Positions 11,177-23,603 of a DNA stretch of 64,000 nt are shown here, piece after piece (within the stretch, counting starts at the first letter, position 1; every line of letters begins with the position of its first letter). The stretch is taken from positions 24,096,001 through 24,160,000 of the forward strand of contig CM060838.1 in NCBI GenBank assembly GCA_030762175.1. Direction: 5' to 3'. The notes below the pieces were generated by a model. The model did no database searches, was not told where the DNA came from, and worked only from the letters and a program-made list of their open reading frames with translations. The translations under genes and the position numbers were made by a program. This DNA is from Metallyticus violacea (Eukaryota; Arthropoda; Insecta; Mantodea; Metallyticidae).

Positions 11177-11464
11177 TTTTTTTTTTGAGTAGTGTTTAAC
11201 ACCCGTTTTTACTACTGAGGCACCACAGGCGCTGGATACTGATGATACATGAGATGAAATGATAATTTGGTAAAGGATACTTTTTTTAAGTAAGGAAACG
11301 TTCCAGGCCTAAGTGTAGGTACCTCCCCGGCATTTGCCAGTTATGAAGACTAAGGAAAACCTGAAAAAAAACCCAGTCAGTGAGGACGGACCTGGTGGGG
11401 TTCGAACCCCAGACCTCCCGCTCACAAGTCCGCACCTTAACGACCTCAGTCACCCGCGACGGTA
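11177..11464 (-). mobile_element. SINE-A copy 1, full length
   Basis: On the minus strand: a class II (Ser/Leu-like) tRNA head with B box GGGGTTCGAACCCC, then the family body (GAGGTACCTACACTTAGGCC, GATGATACATGAG in reverse, ACGGGTGTTAAACAC) and an A tail seen as the T run at 11177-11186. Flanking GAAGTCAGA (11168-11176) and GAAGCCAGA (11465-11473) differ at one base and are the likely target-site duplication. The A box arm is mutated (CGGGTGACTGAGGTCG), so this copy is somewhat older than the one at 31998. Confidence 0.92.
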
Positions 11465-11473
11465 GAAGCCAGA

Positions 11474-12859
11474 GTGAAATTCTATTTACTTAAAGCAATT
11501 TGCATATTATAGAAGGGTTTTAAATTCGAGGTTTTACAGAAAAGGAAGGAAGTGTATAGCAAAGGCAAAGACTTCTTGTTACTAAAACTTCTGAATATAC
11601 AGAGGAATAAAGACATCAAGAAGCATCTAAGCAAGAAAGTTGTTCTACGGTATAGAAGTAATTAAACAACACATTAAAACAATGCTTAAACAACTATTCA
11701 AAAATATGAATAGCCTAGTACATAGAAACAGCTTAAACATGGGAACAAATATTAATATATTACAATTATTTCAATATCATTTGAAATGCGTAACCTTTTA
11801 AATAAAGCAAGATTTGAATGCATGCCATTTGCTCGCATATTTAGACACCGCTCGATTGCCAAATCTCACATTCAGATGTAACAACACACGGACCACGGCA
11901 AAGAGTAGGTCAAGCCTGTATAACGAATGCTTCAATTAACAACTCTCTTTCACTGTGGCCGCCACAGACTGAACGTCTCAGAAAACGAAGTTCATCAAGG
12001 GAAGGAAGAAATTTGACGCCGCTCCTGTAATCCGGGCAGTAACGGATTGACGTGCTGCGATGGTGTTCGATTCTTCCTACCCCCCCTCCTTTTTGCTTTC
12101 TCCTTACTCGGAGTCGGAGAAGGCGGACTAATATCCCGTGGGAAGAGCGTGATAATGTTGCAACATTTTTACATAAGCTCCCGCTACCATTGTATCAAAA
12201 ACTCGATCTTCTTCTGAAGAAGGGAGGGGGAGGGAGCAAGGGGAAACTAGAAGAAGAAAGTTGATGCACACAAAGGATCGGCGAACGCTTCTTTAACTAA
12301 TATTGCCGCTTAGCTCCACTGCAGAACACAGAAAATGAAGAAATAACGGTTAGTTTTCTCGCTACTTTGATTTATTCGAACTTGCTTTCAACAGTTAGAA
12401 ATTATAACTCCTATTAGGTAAGTCGGCTTCTAGGATACATAAAATATTTATTTATTATCAGGTGTCTTATTTTGTGCTAAACAGTCTCACAATAACCATA
12501 TTGGACTATCTTTTTGCTTATCACTTTAAGTTATGGAATAATATAAAAGAGGGTTGAGTTTCCTTATAGCAATATAACAAAAGAAATCCCAATATGCTAA
12601 TAAATAAATGTGATCTATGGTAGCACGCTCTCCGTTGAACCCAATGGGGTTTCTAACATGTTTCTTGATAAAGCATCCAAACGACGGTGGAGGCCCCCCC
12701 CCCCCCCCCCCCGAGATTTACAAGCCTCTTTCCTTCCAGACGCCGGGGCAGAAACCTTTGCAAAAACAATTCGCGAAGCGCCAGCCACCTCGCCCATGCA
12801 CTTTCGACGCTATAATAGAATCAACGGAATGAAACGATATGAAATCGGAGAGAGGAAAA
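11474..12859. other. No gene seen; includes a small GC-elevated patch
   Basis: AT-rich to about 11980, then a more GC-rich patch (about 11980-12290) with pyrimidine-rich and GGAGGGGGAGGG stretches, then AT-rich again. Frames at 12052-12264 and around 12610-12915 carry low-complexity residues (Pro/Gly from poly-C) and no known domain. Confidence 0.4.
12694..12712. repeat. poly-C tract, 19 C
   Basis: An uninterrupted run of 19 cytosines in AT-rich DNA. It gives poly-Pro or poly-Gly in overlapping frames, which are not evidence of coding. Homopolymers this long are prone to length error in sequencing. Confidence 0.9.
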
Positions 12860-12992
12860 TTCGTGGAATTTAAATATTCGCCTAAGTGATTAGGGAAAAT
12901 CACGAAAAAACCCAAGGCCAGGATGGTCGGTCAATGGGAATTGAACCCGAGACTTATCGAAGCGTATTGCCTGAACCACCACGCTCGATAAC
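12860..12992 (-). mobile_element. SINE-D copy 2, head portion only
   Basis: On the minus strand the sequence reads a tRNA-like head with A box arm CGTGGTGGTTCAGGCAATA and B box CGGGTTCAATTCCC, then GACCATCCTGGCC, a T-rich linker, and TCACTTAGGCGAATA. This order matches the family. The 3' body (TTTTTCGCTCTC onward) is absent or unrecognisable, so this is a 3'-truncated or eroded copy. It has the best-preserved head of the three family-D copies. Confidence 0.7.
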
Positions 12993-14156
12993 ACGGGTAA
13001 AACTATAAATGCGGTCTCACGTAATGGCATTGTAGAATCCATGTATATTTAAATCCATATATTATTAGGTTGTTCGGAAATTATAGACTATTTTAAGTTG
13101 TTTAAATATTTATATAATATAAACAATACTCGTTATAACCGTGACATATTGTATTTGCACTTTACCACTTATAAAGAAAATAGGGGGAGAAGTATATCCG
13201 ATAGGAAGTAAGGAAGGTGGGAATCTGGAGAAACAGAATGTGACCCATTATATTCTCTACAAGAGAGCGCAAACGATCCACGCATCATTATAGAACAAAC
13301 ATTTACTTCACAACACCAAAAACTGCGGGTGGGTTAATTCGCTACAATTTTTCAAAAATCCCTTCAGATAAGCACTGTCAAGAACTAGTCAAAAAGTAGC
13401 ACGGAAAGGTGCAAGAAAACAGACAATAATGATCATTAGAGAAGAGGTAATTTTGCGTCATAACTGCCAAAGCAAAGGGCGCTCGAGAGAAAGAGAGAAT
13501 TGTGTTAAGAAAAACAACCTCATCCAGCATATTTGCCGAACATTTGACCCTCTACTTACAGAAGAATAAACAAACCTTATACTATTTATAAAAATTAGTA
13601 CTGCTGGGAGCTGAAGAGATGGCTAGAGACGTATGTGGAGAGAGGGCTTTATCTGTCAAGTAAAACATTACGCAATGCAGGTGTTTCATGATCTTTTCAA
13701 ATACTTAAGAGTCGATCCATCTCTTTGCGTTAACAAACGCGGAATATTAACAGTGAACAGTTGAAAGTTATCAACACATTCTTATGATTAGCCATCTTTC
13801 CAGCATTAGATGCTTAATAAAGTTAATTTAATTGAATGTTACTTAGTTGAAGTTTAAGACAAAAAGAGCTAATACGTAAAACTAACGTGATCATAATGAA
13901 AGAAGTGCAAAGTACAAATATAATTAGTTCCCAGCAATTTTGTTGGTCACTAGAATCGTGAGAGTTAGAGCTAAATTTTCCTGAAGCCAATTTAACACAC
14001 TCCACTGCACTTAACCATCCTGCCGCGCAATTAGCCGTTAAGTGTTTTGCAGAATAGCGTAATAATAGCAGCAGTTTCGTAAAAATTAAATTGTGAAAAT
14101 TGAAAAATTACATACTTAAAGGAACGGTGAAGACAAGGATACCAACCATGCATACC
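12993..14156. other. AT-rich non-coding stretch
   Basis: No gene, RNA or recognised repeat. Short minus-strand frame at 13823-14005 has no known motif. Confidence 0.45.
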
Positions 14157-14165
14157 ACAAGATAG

Positions 14166-14432
14166 TTATTTATTTGGTTTATTTGCGTTCTTTAACATCT
14201 CAGGTCATCAGCGTCCCATTCAATTCAGGGCGTGAAACGGTCGATAAATTTTGCTCAGAGGCCTCTTCTTTCAGGCTTGAGATATTTTTCGTGACGTAAA
14301 TGTACGACACGGGACCCAAGGCTTCTTCTTTTCCGAAAGCAGTCATATTTAGGATTTTTACACCCGAAAACATCCATCGATCCTGGCTGGGATTGAACCC
14401 GCAATTTTGGGTTTAGGAGGCAAGTATGACCA
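14166..14432 (-). mobile_element. SINE-B copy 2, 5'-truncated
   Basis: Family-B body and B box (GGGATTGAACCCGC read in reverse here as GCGGGTTCAATCCC) on the minus strand. The 5' end stops in the anticodon region of the tRNA head, so the A box is missing. Nine-base repeats ACAAGATAG at 14157-14165 and 14433-14441 flank the truncated element exactly. The truncation therefore happened at insertion (incomplete reverse transcription) and not by later deletion. Confidence 0.9.
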
Positions 14433-14441
14433 ACAAGATAG

Positions 14442-16618
14442 AACAAGTAACTGAAGCATCTACGATTAAATAATGATGGAACAATGAAATAGTTTTTTTT
14501 TCAACAGAAAATGCCATAATCTGGAAAAACGAGAGATTATATAAGGTTTTCAAGTGCTTAGTAATATTTGAACTGATATGTCAAAAATAGCTATAGAGAA
14601 TTTGTATCGAAAATAAACATTTTAAATGTGCTGAAACATAATTTTTCATATATTTATTATATAGTTATTAACACTAGTTTAAACTTTTCCTTACATATTT
14701 GGAGAAAACTAACCAGCAATTTTTCTTACGCATACTTAATCCTTATGTCAGGTCAAATTAAGATAGCTCTCGTATTCCAGTTCTTTTCAATTCTTTCATC
14801 TTGTATTTCCTTTAAAATATTATTTCTAATGAAGCCAACAGATTCGAAAAATATAAATTGAAATTTTGGAGATATTTTTAAAATTATGAGTTGAACTATT
14901 CTTAAGTTCCTATAGTTGCTTCTGGCTCTTTTTATTGTTATAATATTATTCTTTTCATCAACTTCATTATTATTATTATTATTATTTATATTATTATTAT
15001 TATCATTATTGTTAAACGTATCTATATGAAAGTGCTGTTTAGTACATATTTTTACCCAGCTTATCTATATTTATGGCCAAGTTTCTATTCTGGGGGTTGG
15101 TCTTAAGTTAATTTTACATATATGTAATACTTTAGACTATATATTTATTTAATTTAAAATTAATATGAAATTTGTAAAATGTGAAGAGCAAATAAAGATA
15201 TCTGGCATAATATATTTTGATATAGGTACCAGATATAAGGTATAAGTATTGCAGACGTAATTTTTTTTAAAAAAAAAAAGACTAAGGAACCAATACTTGT
15301 CGTTAACTCATCTTTATATCCTACACAGCTTGGTAATTAGACTACGCTTTTACAGTTTTAACTTGGTGCTGAAAGGTCATTTCCAACACTATAGAGATAA
15401 GCTAGGTGTGTAGTAATACTGGATCTGTCTGGTCTTGCTGCATTCTCTGTTCATAGAAGCATAATTCTGCACCTTCGATCTAAAAAGTACTTTCAAGCGC
15501 TCTATTGGCTCTTCGTGTGTGGATATAATTTTTAGAGAATAATTACATTTTGACATAGTCAAGAACGTTTGTAGGTTGATATTTATTTGCTTTTATATGC
15601 TCCATTGGCTTCATTGCCTTTATTAAGAAGATTCTATCTTTTGGTAACACATTTTGTAATTTAAATATATAATAACTAAATCAATAAATTAAGACTTTTT
15701 AAGCAATTAATTGATCCCCCAAATAAAATCGGATGTTTTAGTCCGATTATTTATTCCTAAACATCAGAATAGTTTTATTAACACTTTTTGAGAAACTCCC
15801 TCTAAACGTTTTAAGAACTCATATATGGGAATAAAAATGTTTTTATATGCAAACAGGTGTATATGTCTGTTTATACAATACATTCTTTCAACGATAAATT
15901 CAATATTCATCCTGAACTGCCCAGTGCGTTTATTTGCTTAACTTTTAGATATACAGTGTCCATCCTTGATGTTTTAATATTATTATTTTAAAGTAAATAA
16001 TGTATTGGGTGTTTAAACATAAGCTATGAGAAATATAATTTGGGGCGTAGTGTAGCCCATTCATATTTTGGAGATGCTTGAAATTAACATCTTAATTTGC
16101 TGCGTTTAAGAGCAAAATATAATGTTGGTTTTTCAATATTGCCTAATACCCATAATCAATGCGTAAACCACAAAGAAATTTCTGGTAATAAAAAATTGAA
16201 GAGTAAAGGAGAAAAACCTAATAAGTTCAAAATGATCGAGTGTTTGTTTGCGATGTCATTATGTAGCTCAGGCAGTATAGTTGCATGTGATTTAATTATA
16301 CGGAATAAAAACTAAACCCCTGAAAAATATTAAAATATAAAGGAGCATTCAGGAGTATGTATATAAGTTTTACGGATGCTTGCTGGGGAATATTCTGATA
16401 AGTCCATAGAATAGAAGGAAAAAAAAATATTTTTTACAGTTTCTTACACCATATTGGAGAATTTTGGTCATATATAGACATTTGGTTAATTATATTTTTG
16501 GCAATAACGTCTCTGAAGCTGTATATAAAGCAATTTAAATATTGTTATTTAGTGTAAAAACAGATGCACAATAAACCTAATAGAATTATTGCTTATTTAG
16601 GTTCTAAAATATATTAAA
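14442..16618. other. AT-rich non-coding stretch
   Basis: No gene seen. It includes the (ATT)n run at 14965-15010 and a short inverted repeat around 15727-15757 (ATCGGA...TCCGAT). The frame at 16097-16315 shows no known domain. Confidence 0.45.
14965..15010. repeat. (ATT)n microsatellite, interrupted
   Basis: ATT units with two short interruptions. Confidence 0.9.
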
Positions 16619-16680
16619 TCTGGAGATATTCAAACCGTAGACCTCCCATTCACGAGTCTGTGCATTAGTAACCGAGGATA
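16619..16680 (-). mobile_element. SINE-A head fragment
   Basis: The minus strand of this ~60 bp matches the tRNA head of family A: the B-box region (CGGTTTGAATATC, diverged) preceded by GACTCGTGAATGGGAGGTCT. The body is missing. An old, fragmentary copy. Confidence 0.7.
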
Positions 16681-17942
16681 CTTATATTGATATTATCGGT
16701 GTCGTCAGAAAAGTGAGCTAGGAAGTTTAAAAAGAAACTATAAACAATACAAACAGAAATAACTTAGAAAATGAAGATGAAGAGTTATGAAAAATGTTTC
16801 TCTCACAATATGTTAAAGTTATTTGTAAATTCCACATAAATTACTTATTGCCAGAAAAGTTTTTATGTGTGCGTATTAATTATGGGTATTAGGAACGAAT
16901 ATTATATTTTAATCTTAAAGGCAGCAACTTAATACGCTAATTTTAGCATGTGTAATATGTTGATGGGATATACAATATCCCATATTAGCACCTTTATCAT
17001 AATGATTTTTAAATATCCCATATAATGTTTACTAAATCAATCATGTTGAAACTTCAAAGATGAATACTCTGTATATACAAGAGTAAGCAAATAACCGGAG
17101 TCGAGTTCAGGATGAATGTTTCATGACTTTGAATTGACTGCTGGAACAATTTACCGGGTCACAGAGAGAATGTACCAGATTGAGGAACAAACAAATAAAG
17201 CGGTTTGGCTAACGGCATTGATTAGTTCTAAGATTGAATATATTAACAGTTAATATTAAGGTTATATCACTTTTTGAGTTGCAGCTTGTGAAATGGAGCA
17301 TTCTGAAGATAATTTATATTTATGTTTGTCTTTTAATATTAGCAAATTATCGTTTTATTTTAAATATTGCCTCTTTGTATAATAGTACATATATCGATTC
17401 TTGTTCCAATTCTTTCTGAACATCCTGAAAAGGCTGCTATGGTACTGTATACCAGACTTACACCTAACTTGAAAGTTGCCAATGACTGAAACTAAGAAGT
17501 GAATTCGATCTGATTTGTGTTCGAGGTATATGCAAATACACATATTTGATAATATTTCCCTAATATTTACACAATATTTGAATTATTGATACACGCCTGT
17601 ACTTTTCGTTATAAGCATAATATTTTCCAATTTCTCAAACAGTTACGTAAGCGTTTGTTTTCAGATTTGGACGATAATTATATTTATTTAAGTTGTGCAA
17701 TTTTGATTCTTATCATTTGAGCTAATAATTATTTCATAATTGATGAGCAATCTCATAGGATCATGGAATTGAATTTTAACATCAAAATTTCCAGTCCTTG
17801 ATGCATCAAGTGCTAGCAAATCAAGAAAATATAAAGGAAGGGAAATAAAATGTTGCACCAGTGTACATGGTGTGGTCAATGAGACATTGGCGCAGAAAAG
17901 TTGGCGTGTATCTGCTAATACAGTATCTGGATTTCGATTAAC
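16681..17942. other. AT-rich non-coding stretch
   Basis: No gene seen. ATGGGATAT and its reverse complement lie three bases apart near 16964-16984, a short hairpin. Confidence 0.45.
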
Positions 17943-18155
17943 ACCAGGACCGTCTTCCCTGATAGAGGTTTTTCTCATTCCCAATAAGTGGTAAATAACG
18001 TGGAGGTACCCTAAACTTAGGCCTAGAACTCTTCCTTTCTTTAAAAAAATCCTTTCCCAGTTTATTATTTCGTCTCATGTATCATCAGTGTCTATCGTGT
18101 GATACCTCAATAGTTAAAACAAGTGTTAAAACACTATTCACAAAAAACAAAAACA
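17943..18155 (+). mobile_element. SINE-A copy, 5'-truncated
   Basis: Starts at the 3' edge of the tRNA head (ACCAGGACCGTCTTCCCTG) and carries the body markers GAGGTACCCTAAACTTAGGC, CTCATGTATCATCAGTGTC and GTTAAAACACTATTC, ending in an A-rich tail. The A and B boxes are absent. It lies immediately upstream of a SINE-B in the same orientation. Confidence 0.85.
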
Positions 18156-18187
18156 CAACAAAAAGATCTATAGGCATTAGCACTTGC

Positions 18188-18478
18188 GGTCGGTCCTGGT
18201 GGTGTAGTGATAACCATATTTGCCTCCTAAATCCAAGATCGCGGGTTCGATACCGGCCAGGATCGATGGATTTTTTCGGGCGTAAACATCCTAATATGGC
18301 TCTCTTTGGAAGGGAAGTAAAGCCGTGGGTACCGTGTCGTACATTTACGGCACGATAAAGAACCTCAAGCCTGAAAGAAGAGGCCTCTGAGCAAAACTTG
18401 TCGGCCGTTTCATGCCCTGAATTGAATGGGGCGCTGATGACCTGAGATGTTAAAGAGCGTCTGGAAAAAAAAAAAAAA
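18188..18478 (+). mobile_element. SINE-B copy 3, full length
   Basis: The plus-strand copy runs from CGGTCCTGGTGGTGTAGTG (A box) through GCGGGTTCGATACCGG (B box) and the body (GTCGTACATTTACGGCACG, CCTCAAGCCTGAAAGAAGAG, ATGACCTGAGATGTTAAAG) to an A run at 18464-18478. Both promoter boxes are close to consensus. I could not find a clean target duplication, perhaps because it inserted next to the A-rich tail of the preceding SINE-A. Confidence 0.92.
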
Positions 18479-20207
18479 TTAAATTGTTCCATCTTAACCA
18501 GAAAGATAATCTTAGTCTTAACACCGCTAATGCAGCTCCTAGGAAAGAAGATCTTTCTCCCAGTATTAACGGAAAATACTAACAAGAATACAAAGATGGT
18601 TGCTAGTGCAGCCCTCATTATTTTGTCGAAACTAATGTCTTTTATTTCTAAAAATTACAAGCACGCTTATCTTATTTAAAGTAAATTATTTTATAGTTTA
18701 TAATAGAATTCAAAAAGTCATAAAACGATTTTGCGTAGTTGTTTTTTGTTAAGACATGGTATTACTGAAAGATAACTTGAATATCGCTTTTCCTCTTCAC
18801 ATTTTTCATCATTTTGGGCTACCGGTAGGCCTAAGAACACCAGTAACTAGTCTATTTGCCTTTAGAAAACCTTTGCTCCTTGTTTGTAGCCCCGGTTTGC
18901 AATAATAACAGCAATTTAGAGCTAAAAAGTTGCACAAATCATCCTATCAGGTGTTCTGCCTATGAAGTTATCGCAAAGAAGGACAACGAGGATATGCAGA
19001 AGTGAGCATTCATACCCTTATGACACCGCCGCGTATTTGACTAAAACAAGCGATATTTAACAATATGAACAAGTGATAAGCGCAGAATGGGATTCTGCAG
19101 TGTAGCAATGGTGTCCACAAGAAGCTCAATATGAGAAGCTACATACAGACCGCATCGCATAGCACAGCGTCTTGGTGGATATGACAACGAGAGGGGAGGA
19201 AGGAAGGAAGGCAAGACATTTTTAAAACTAATCTGAAGTAATAAATTTTCCTCGCTACTAGTGAAAACTGATTCCTTCTTGTCATCTTATCCACAACAAC
19301 AAACCGCGAGCGTTTTATTAATAATCGCTGTCCTTGAGTTAAGAGTTATTGGTTGTTTGAACAGCCAACCCGTAAGAGTAGGGGAGAAAGAGGTTGGGAA
19401 AATCTCTCTGAACGATGCTCCGAAAATGTTAGTTGAAAATAACTGCCATAAAGCTATGAAAAGTAACACAAGGGGCGACCAGGTACCGTAATAATAGGTA
19501 CTAAAATATTTGGCCAAGTTTGGGAATTATTTTTTAAACATTGTCACTTCTGAGAGTATCGCAGCTCCTTGTGGTTGCTTTCCAGAATGCTAACATCTAT
19601 TTTATGAACAGTAGTCATAGTTCATGCTTGCATAGACTTTAGATTTTATTATTAAAATAGAAACTACAGACACGGGATAGTATAGGAACAAGTTTTCATG
19701 CATCTAAAACCGGAGTACATAACATTTACATACGAGCCAAAATTTTATAAGGAGAGTTTCATATAAAGCCAGTCTGACGATGAAATCGACTGTGCAAGCA
19801 AATTTACCCAAAGTATTTGTAAGGAATCAGGGAGGAATGGCCCAAGTGTGTTACACCTCATTATGAGAGTGGCAAATAGAAGAGTCAGGGTTACTGATAC
19901 CATTGTTCGTAAAATTTTACAATAATATACGAAATTTTTTAAAATTTCAAGCACAATAAAAATTAAACTAGTAACATGCTCTAAATTTTGTATGATGTAA
20001 ATACATTTATTTCATTTATTCAAGATGTATACATGTATATATATTACAGGTAATTTGAATCAGATTTATCTATATAGCTTCTAGTAAAATAATGTATTTA
20101 ATAATTAATTTTCTTTTTTTGGATACATTCACCAAGGATTGCTTCTTAAATAACTTCAATGCTACCTCCCTTTCCTATTTGTTTTATTTCCGCTTCTTAA
20201 GCAGGAC

Positions 20208-20227
20208 GGGTGGGTGGGTGGGTGGGT
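20208..20227 (+). repeat. (GGGT)n run, G-quadruplex motif
   Basis: Five GGG runs separated by single T residues. This is a textbook intramolecular G-quadruplex pattern on the plus strand. Confidence 0.9.
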
Positions 20228-21444
20228 TTTTCTCTATCCAACAGGTACTTGCAGGAACAAAATTCACTTCAGAGATGACAGTAATCCACTTTCGAATTAT
20301 GTACTGTATAGCTTGAAAGATATCTTACATCAAGAAAGTGCTAAGTTATCTTTATTTTTTCTTAATTAAAATTTTATTTCAACTATAATTCGGTCTTAAA
20401 TCTCTCAGACCCATCTTATTAACAAGATGAAATTCTTCAAGACTTCATTTGTTATTTGAACACATGTTTCTTCAGATAAAAAGTAAAATTAGGAACCCAG
20501 TACATTTATAAACATTTTATTTGCAAAACTTGGTTCTTCCATAATATTTCCAACGTTTCATGTAATGTTTAACAATTTGAACAGCTAACATTAAGAAACC
20601 CTCTTTTGAATTTTTTATCTAGTTCTGTTAGAGATATGAATTTATTGCTTGATAAGCCGATTTGTGTATGGCATAAAAGAAGAAATTACAACCTTGGTGA
20701 AATGCATGTGTACAACTACAGAGAGAAGTAACCACTCCCTCCCAAATAGGGCATCGAACTTACATTATGTTTTGGCATTTTGAATGCGTAAAGAATTGAT
20801 AATGTATAACTAAATTCAGAACATGTTTAAAAAAAAAACAAAAGAGAACACTATCGAATGTTTGATCCTTAATGCGCACAAAGCAGAACGAGAGAATAAG
20901 GAAATGGAACTACGTATGCATCTCGATCCTTTTCGATCTCTCGATTTACTAACTATATGTGAGCAAAGTATCATATTAAAATAATAATGATACAAAAATG
21001 CAAACAATTAAAGAATACTATTTCTTTCCTATCAAACAAAATTTAATGCAAAATATATTTAATTTACCGATCTTTTTCCTATTTAACCCGCTTGAAACAT
21101 CGGCACGATAGAAGCTTAATATTTGTTTTGTTTTGTTTCGGGGAACAACTAAATTGTTATGCCCACCTTTGAATTGATTATTGTACTGAACTGAATTACA
21201 AGTCAAATGAAAACAAATCAATAGGAAATAAAGAAAAAAGGGAAACAAATGAGTATTATGATGAAATATAGTATACAAGTTTTGCTTTCAAAATCAAAAT
21301 TTCGTAATTTTACTGCAAATTTTATTTGAGCAGATTAATGAATCCTTGCACTTCGAAATGCAAGGAATTCTGAAATGACCCTTACAGAATCGCTAAAAGA
21401 GTACATGTTTGCACCAATTTTATTGATATTTATGTGTATTTTAA

Positions 21445-21445
<1 letters not shown>

Positions 21446-21487
<42 letters not shown>

Positions 21488-21488
21488 T
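21446..21488. repeat. (ATT)n microsatellite
   Basis: Uninterrupted ATT run of about 42 bp. Confidence 0.95.
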
Positions 21489-22019
21489 TAACTATTAGTG
21501 AATTTTATTACATAAGTGAACTTTATATTTTAATATTTACTTTATACAGTGAAGATACAATCCTAAAATATTCTTAATTTCCGTAATATATACCGTAAAT
21601 ATTATAATATGCAAATAGGGAACATTTTAAATATATTTTAAACAAAGTCAAAGCTAGCCAAGTTTTCTCTAAGCAAATAGTGTGTTCACAGAACCATGAT
21701 TATTATTAACTATGAAAGCATATTTGATTTTAATGAAATATTTTTAATATTCATACTTCATTTTACACGGTTTTACTGGGAAGCCACATTTTTTAACAGT
21801 TTTCCAAGTAAAATGAAATATTTTGAAACGCACATTTCTAAGCAGTAGTGACGCATGTCTTGATTAATAAGGCTTGTAAATTTTGTACCATGATCGACCC
21901 TTCTAATTGAAACGGCGCTGGGATTACTCCTCATAGCTTTTCCAGAAGAGAGACAAAATATAAAGAGGGGGGGGGAAAAAAAAAGTACCCGAAGTGTGGT
22001 CCAGCCACAGAAACTCATC

Positions 22020-22640
22020 TTCGCCTCTCAGCATTCCATTGAAATGAGATAGCATCCGAAAGCCCGGGGCATGACCTCCCCGCATTCCGAGACCAAACCA
22101 ATGTTATAACAGCGATAAAAAAAAAGAGAGAGACTTTGCATTGGTCTCGCTTTCGACACGCCTGACCCCTTCCAACCCTTCTCACGCTACTTACACCCAT
22201 ATCCTGAGAGCACTGTGCTTGCTGTTGGATTTTCAGCAAAATCTCTCGTCGAAGCTTTTCGCTGGGAAAAAAGTGAGAGGAAAAAGAAGCTTGAGCTCAA
22301 GTGATGCTTGATATTGAAATCTGTGAAACATCGGGCCTCGCCTTGGCCGGGTCTGTAGCCCGCAGGAGTGCGAGAGAACGAGAGAGACAAAAAACTGCAA
22401 AATATTTGAAGCTAGGGGACAGACATCCCGTTCGACCCTGCTGCTGAGAATGAATATACATGAGTTGTCAGCCAGCAGGGCAAGGGAGGGGATATGACAC
22501 CAATTATGAAGCATTTGGTGAATTGATAAGAGAAGGAAAGAGACGGCCACGAAGGGAAGAGAGGGGGGGATATTTCAATTCACACATACTTTGTATGTCC
22601 ACTCTACCAAGCTCCCATTCGCCTCGGCCAGACTCAACTG
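22020..22640. other. GC-elevated island, candidate regulatory sequence
   Basis: Unique sequence with clearly higher GC than the flanks, several GA-repeat patches (22123-22132, 22371-22385, 22535-22570) and a sharp return to AT-rich DNA after about 22660. Frames of 74-112 codons on both strands show no recognised domain and overlap each other, which argues against coding. Similar in character to the island at 10250-10900. Confidence 0.28.
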
Positions 22641-23151
22641 TTTCATTTCTGGAAGCATTTTTCTCTGTTTTCATTCTTTTTTATTTTTTTCTCATTGTTT
22701 TTGCTTCTTGCATCTCCGGGAATATGTACTTTAACGAAATGGGTCTATGTATATCATTAGGTTTTGTATGGTTCTTATCATCGAGTTTCTTACTCTGACC
22801 TCAATCTCTGATCTACAGGATGTACAATTTCCTGTCCAATTTCGAATATAATTAGCAAATTGTTTTAACTTATAAACTGTGCAGGAATAGCAACACCAAT
22901 AATTCTATGTGCTATTTTCTTGAGATGTGATGTAGAGAAAACTTTCTAGGCTCATCAGTCAATACAAGCATTGCAAAGCCGTCACTTAGGTTTAAGTTTA
23001 TTTTTTACATTTGTTTAGAGTATGGCGTCTAGGAATGTGAATGTAAGTTATCAATAACATCCTTATTAAAGAAAAACAGTTTAACATTCTTTTAATGGAA
23101 GAGTTCTAAATATTATGTATATATAGAAATATCATTTTAAACATTTCCAGT

Positions 23152-23603
23152 TGAGCGGGAAGTTTTAAACTTTAAACTTTAGGCTTTACCCCTCCCCCAA
23201 CCATCAATACTTTACAATTTTAAAATGACACTCATACTTTGATATTTAAATGCTAATGGGGATTCAACTGTTATTAAATATTTTGTTTTCTACCTGGACT
23301 TTGTTACTGTTGTTTTAATTTTAACAGGACTAGAAATAACTCCGTTAGTTGTGGGACGAAAAATGTTAATTTTGTGCTATGTTATAGTGATTAATATTAC
23401 ATTAATACAGCCTATTTTGGAACTCATGCCTAATCCGCTGGGCATTCTGTTCTTTCTTGTAGGGTATGCACCATTTTGAGATAGTTTATTACTAAAAATA
23501 AATATTTGATTAAATGCTAAATAGTTATTTCACCCAATTAGCGATTACTAACACACAGTAGCAAGTAAAGCATCAAAAGCTAGTTTAAACCTCCCCCCTC
23601 ATT
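23152..23603. mobile_element. family E repeat, copy 1
   Basis: The ends form an imperfect terminal inverted repeat: TGAGCGGGAAGTTTTAAAC at the left, TGAGGGGGGAGGTTTAAAC at the right read in reverse, 16 of 19 matching. The left half shares ordered blocks with the copies at 38313 and 55182 (TTTACCCCT..., TACTTTA, GATTCAACTGTTAT, TTTTGTT...ACCTG, TTGTTACTGTTGTTT, TTTTAACA). A block near 23388-23440 (ATTAATATTACA, ACAGCCTATTTTGGAACTCATG) matches the reverse complement of the right arm of copy 3. No coding capacity. A non-autonomous DNA element is the best guess. Confidence 0.6.

Larger units (their letters stand above)
18479..22019. other. AT-rich non-coding stretch
   Basis: About 3.5 kb with no convincing gene. 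Opposite-strand frames at 19261-19517 show no domain. It contains the GGGT run at 20208 and an ATT microsatellite at 21446. Confidence 0.45.

Noticed and set aside
18085..18618. 177-codon minus-strand frame
   Set aside because: It runs through SINE-A and SINE-B in antisense; SINE bodies are non-coding.
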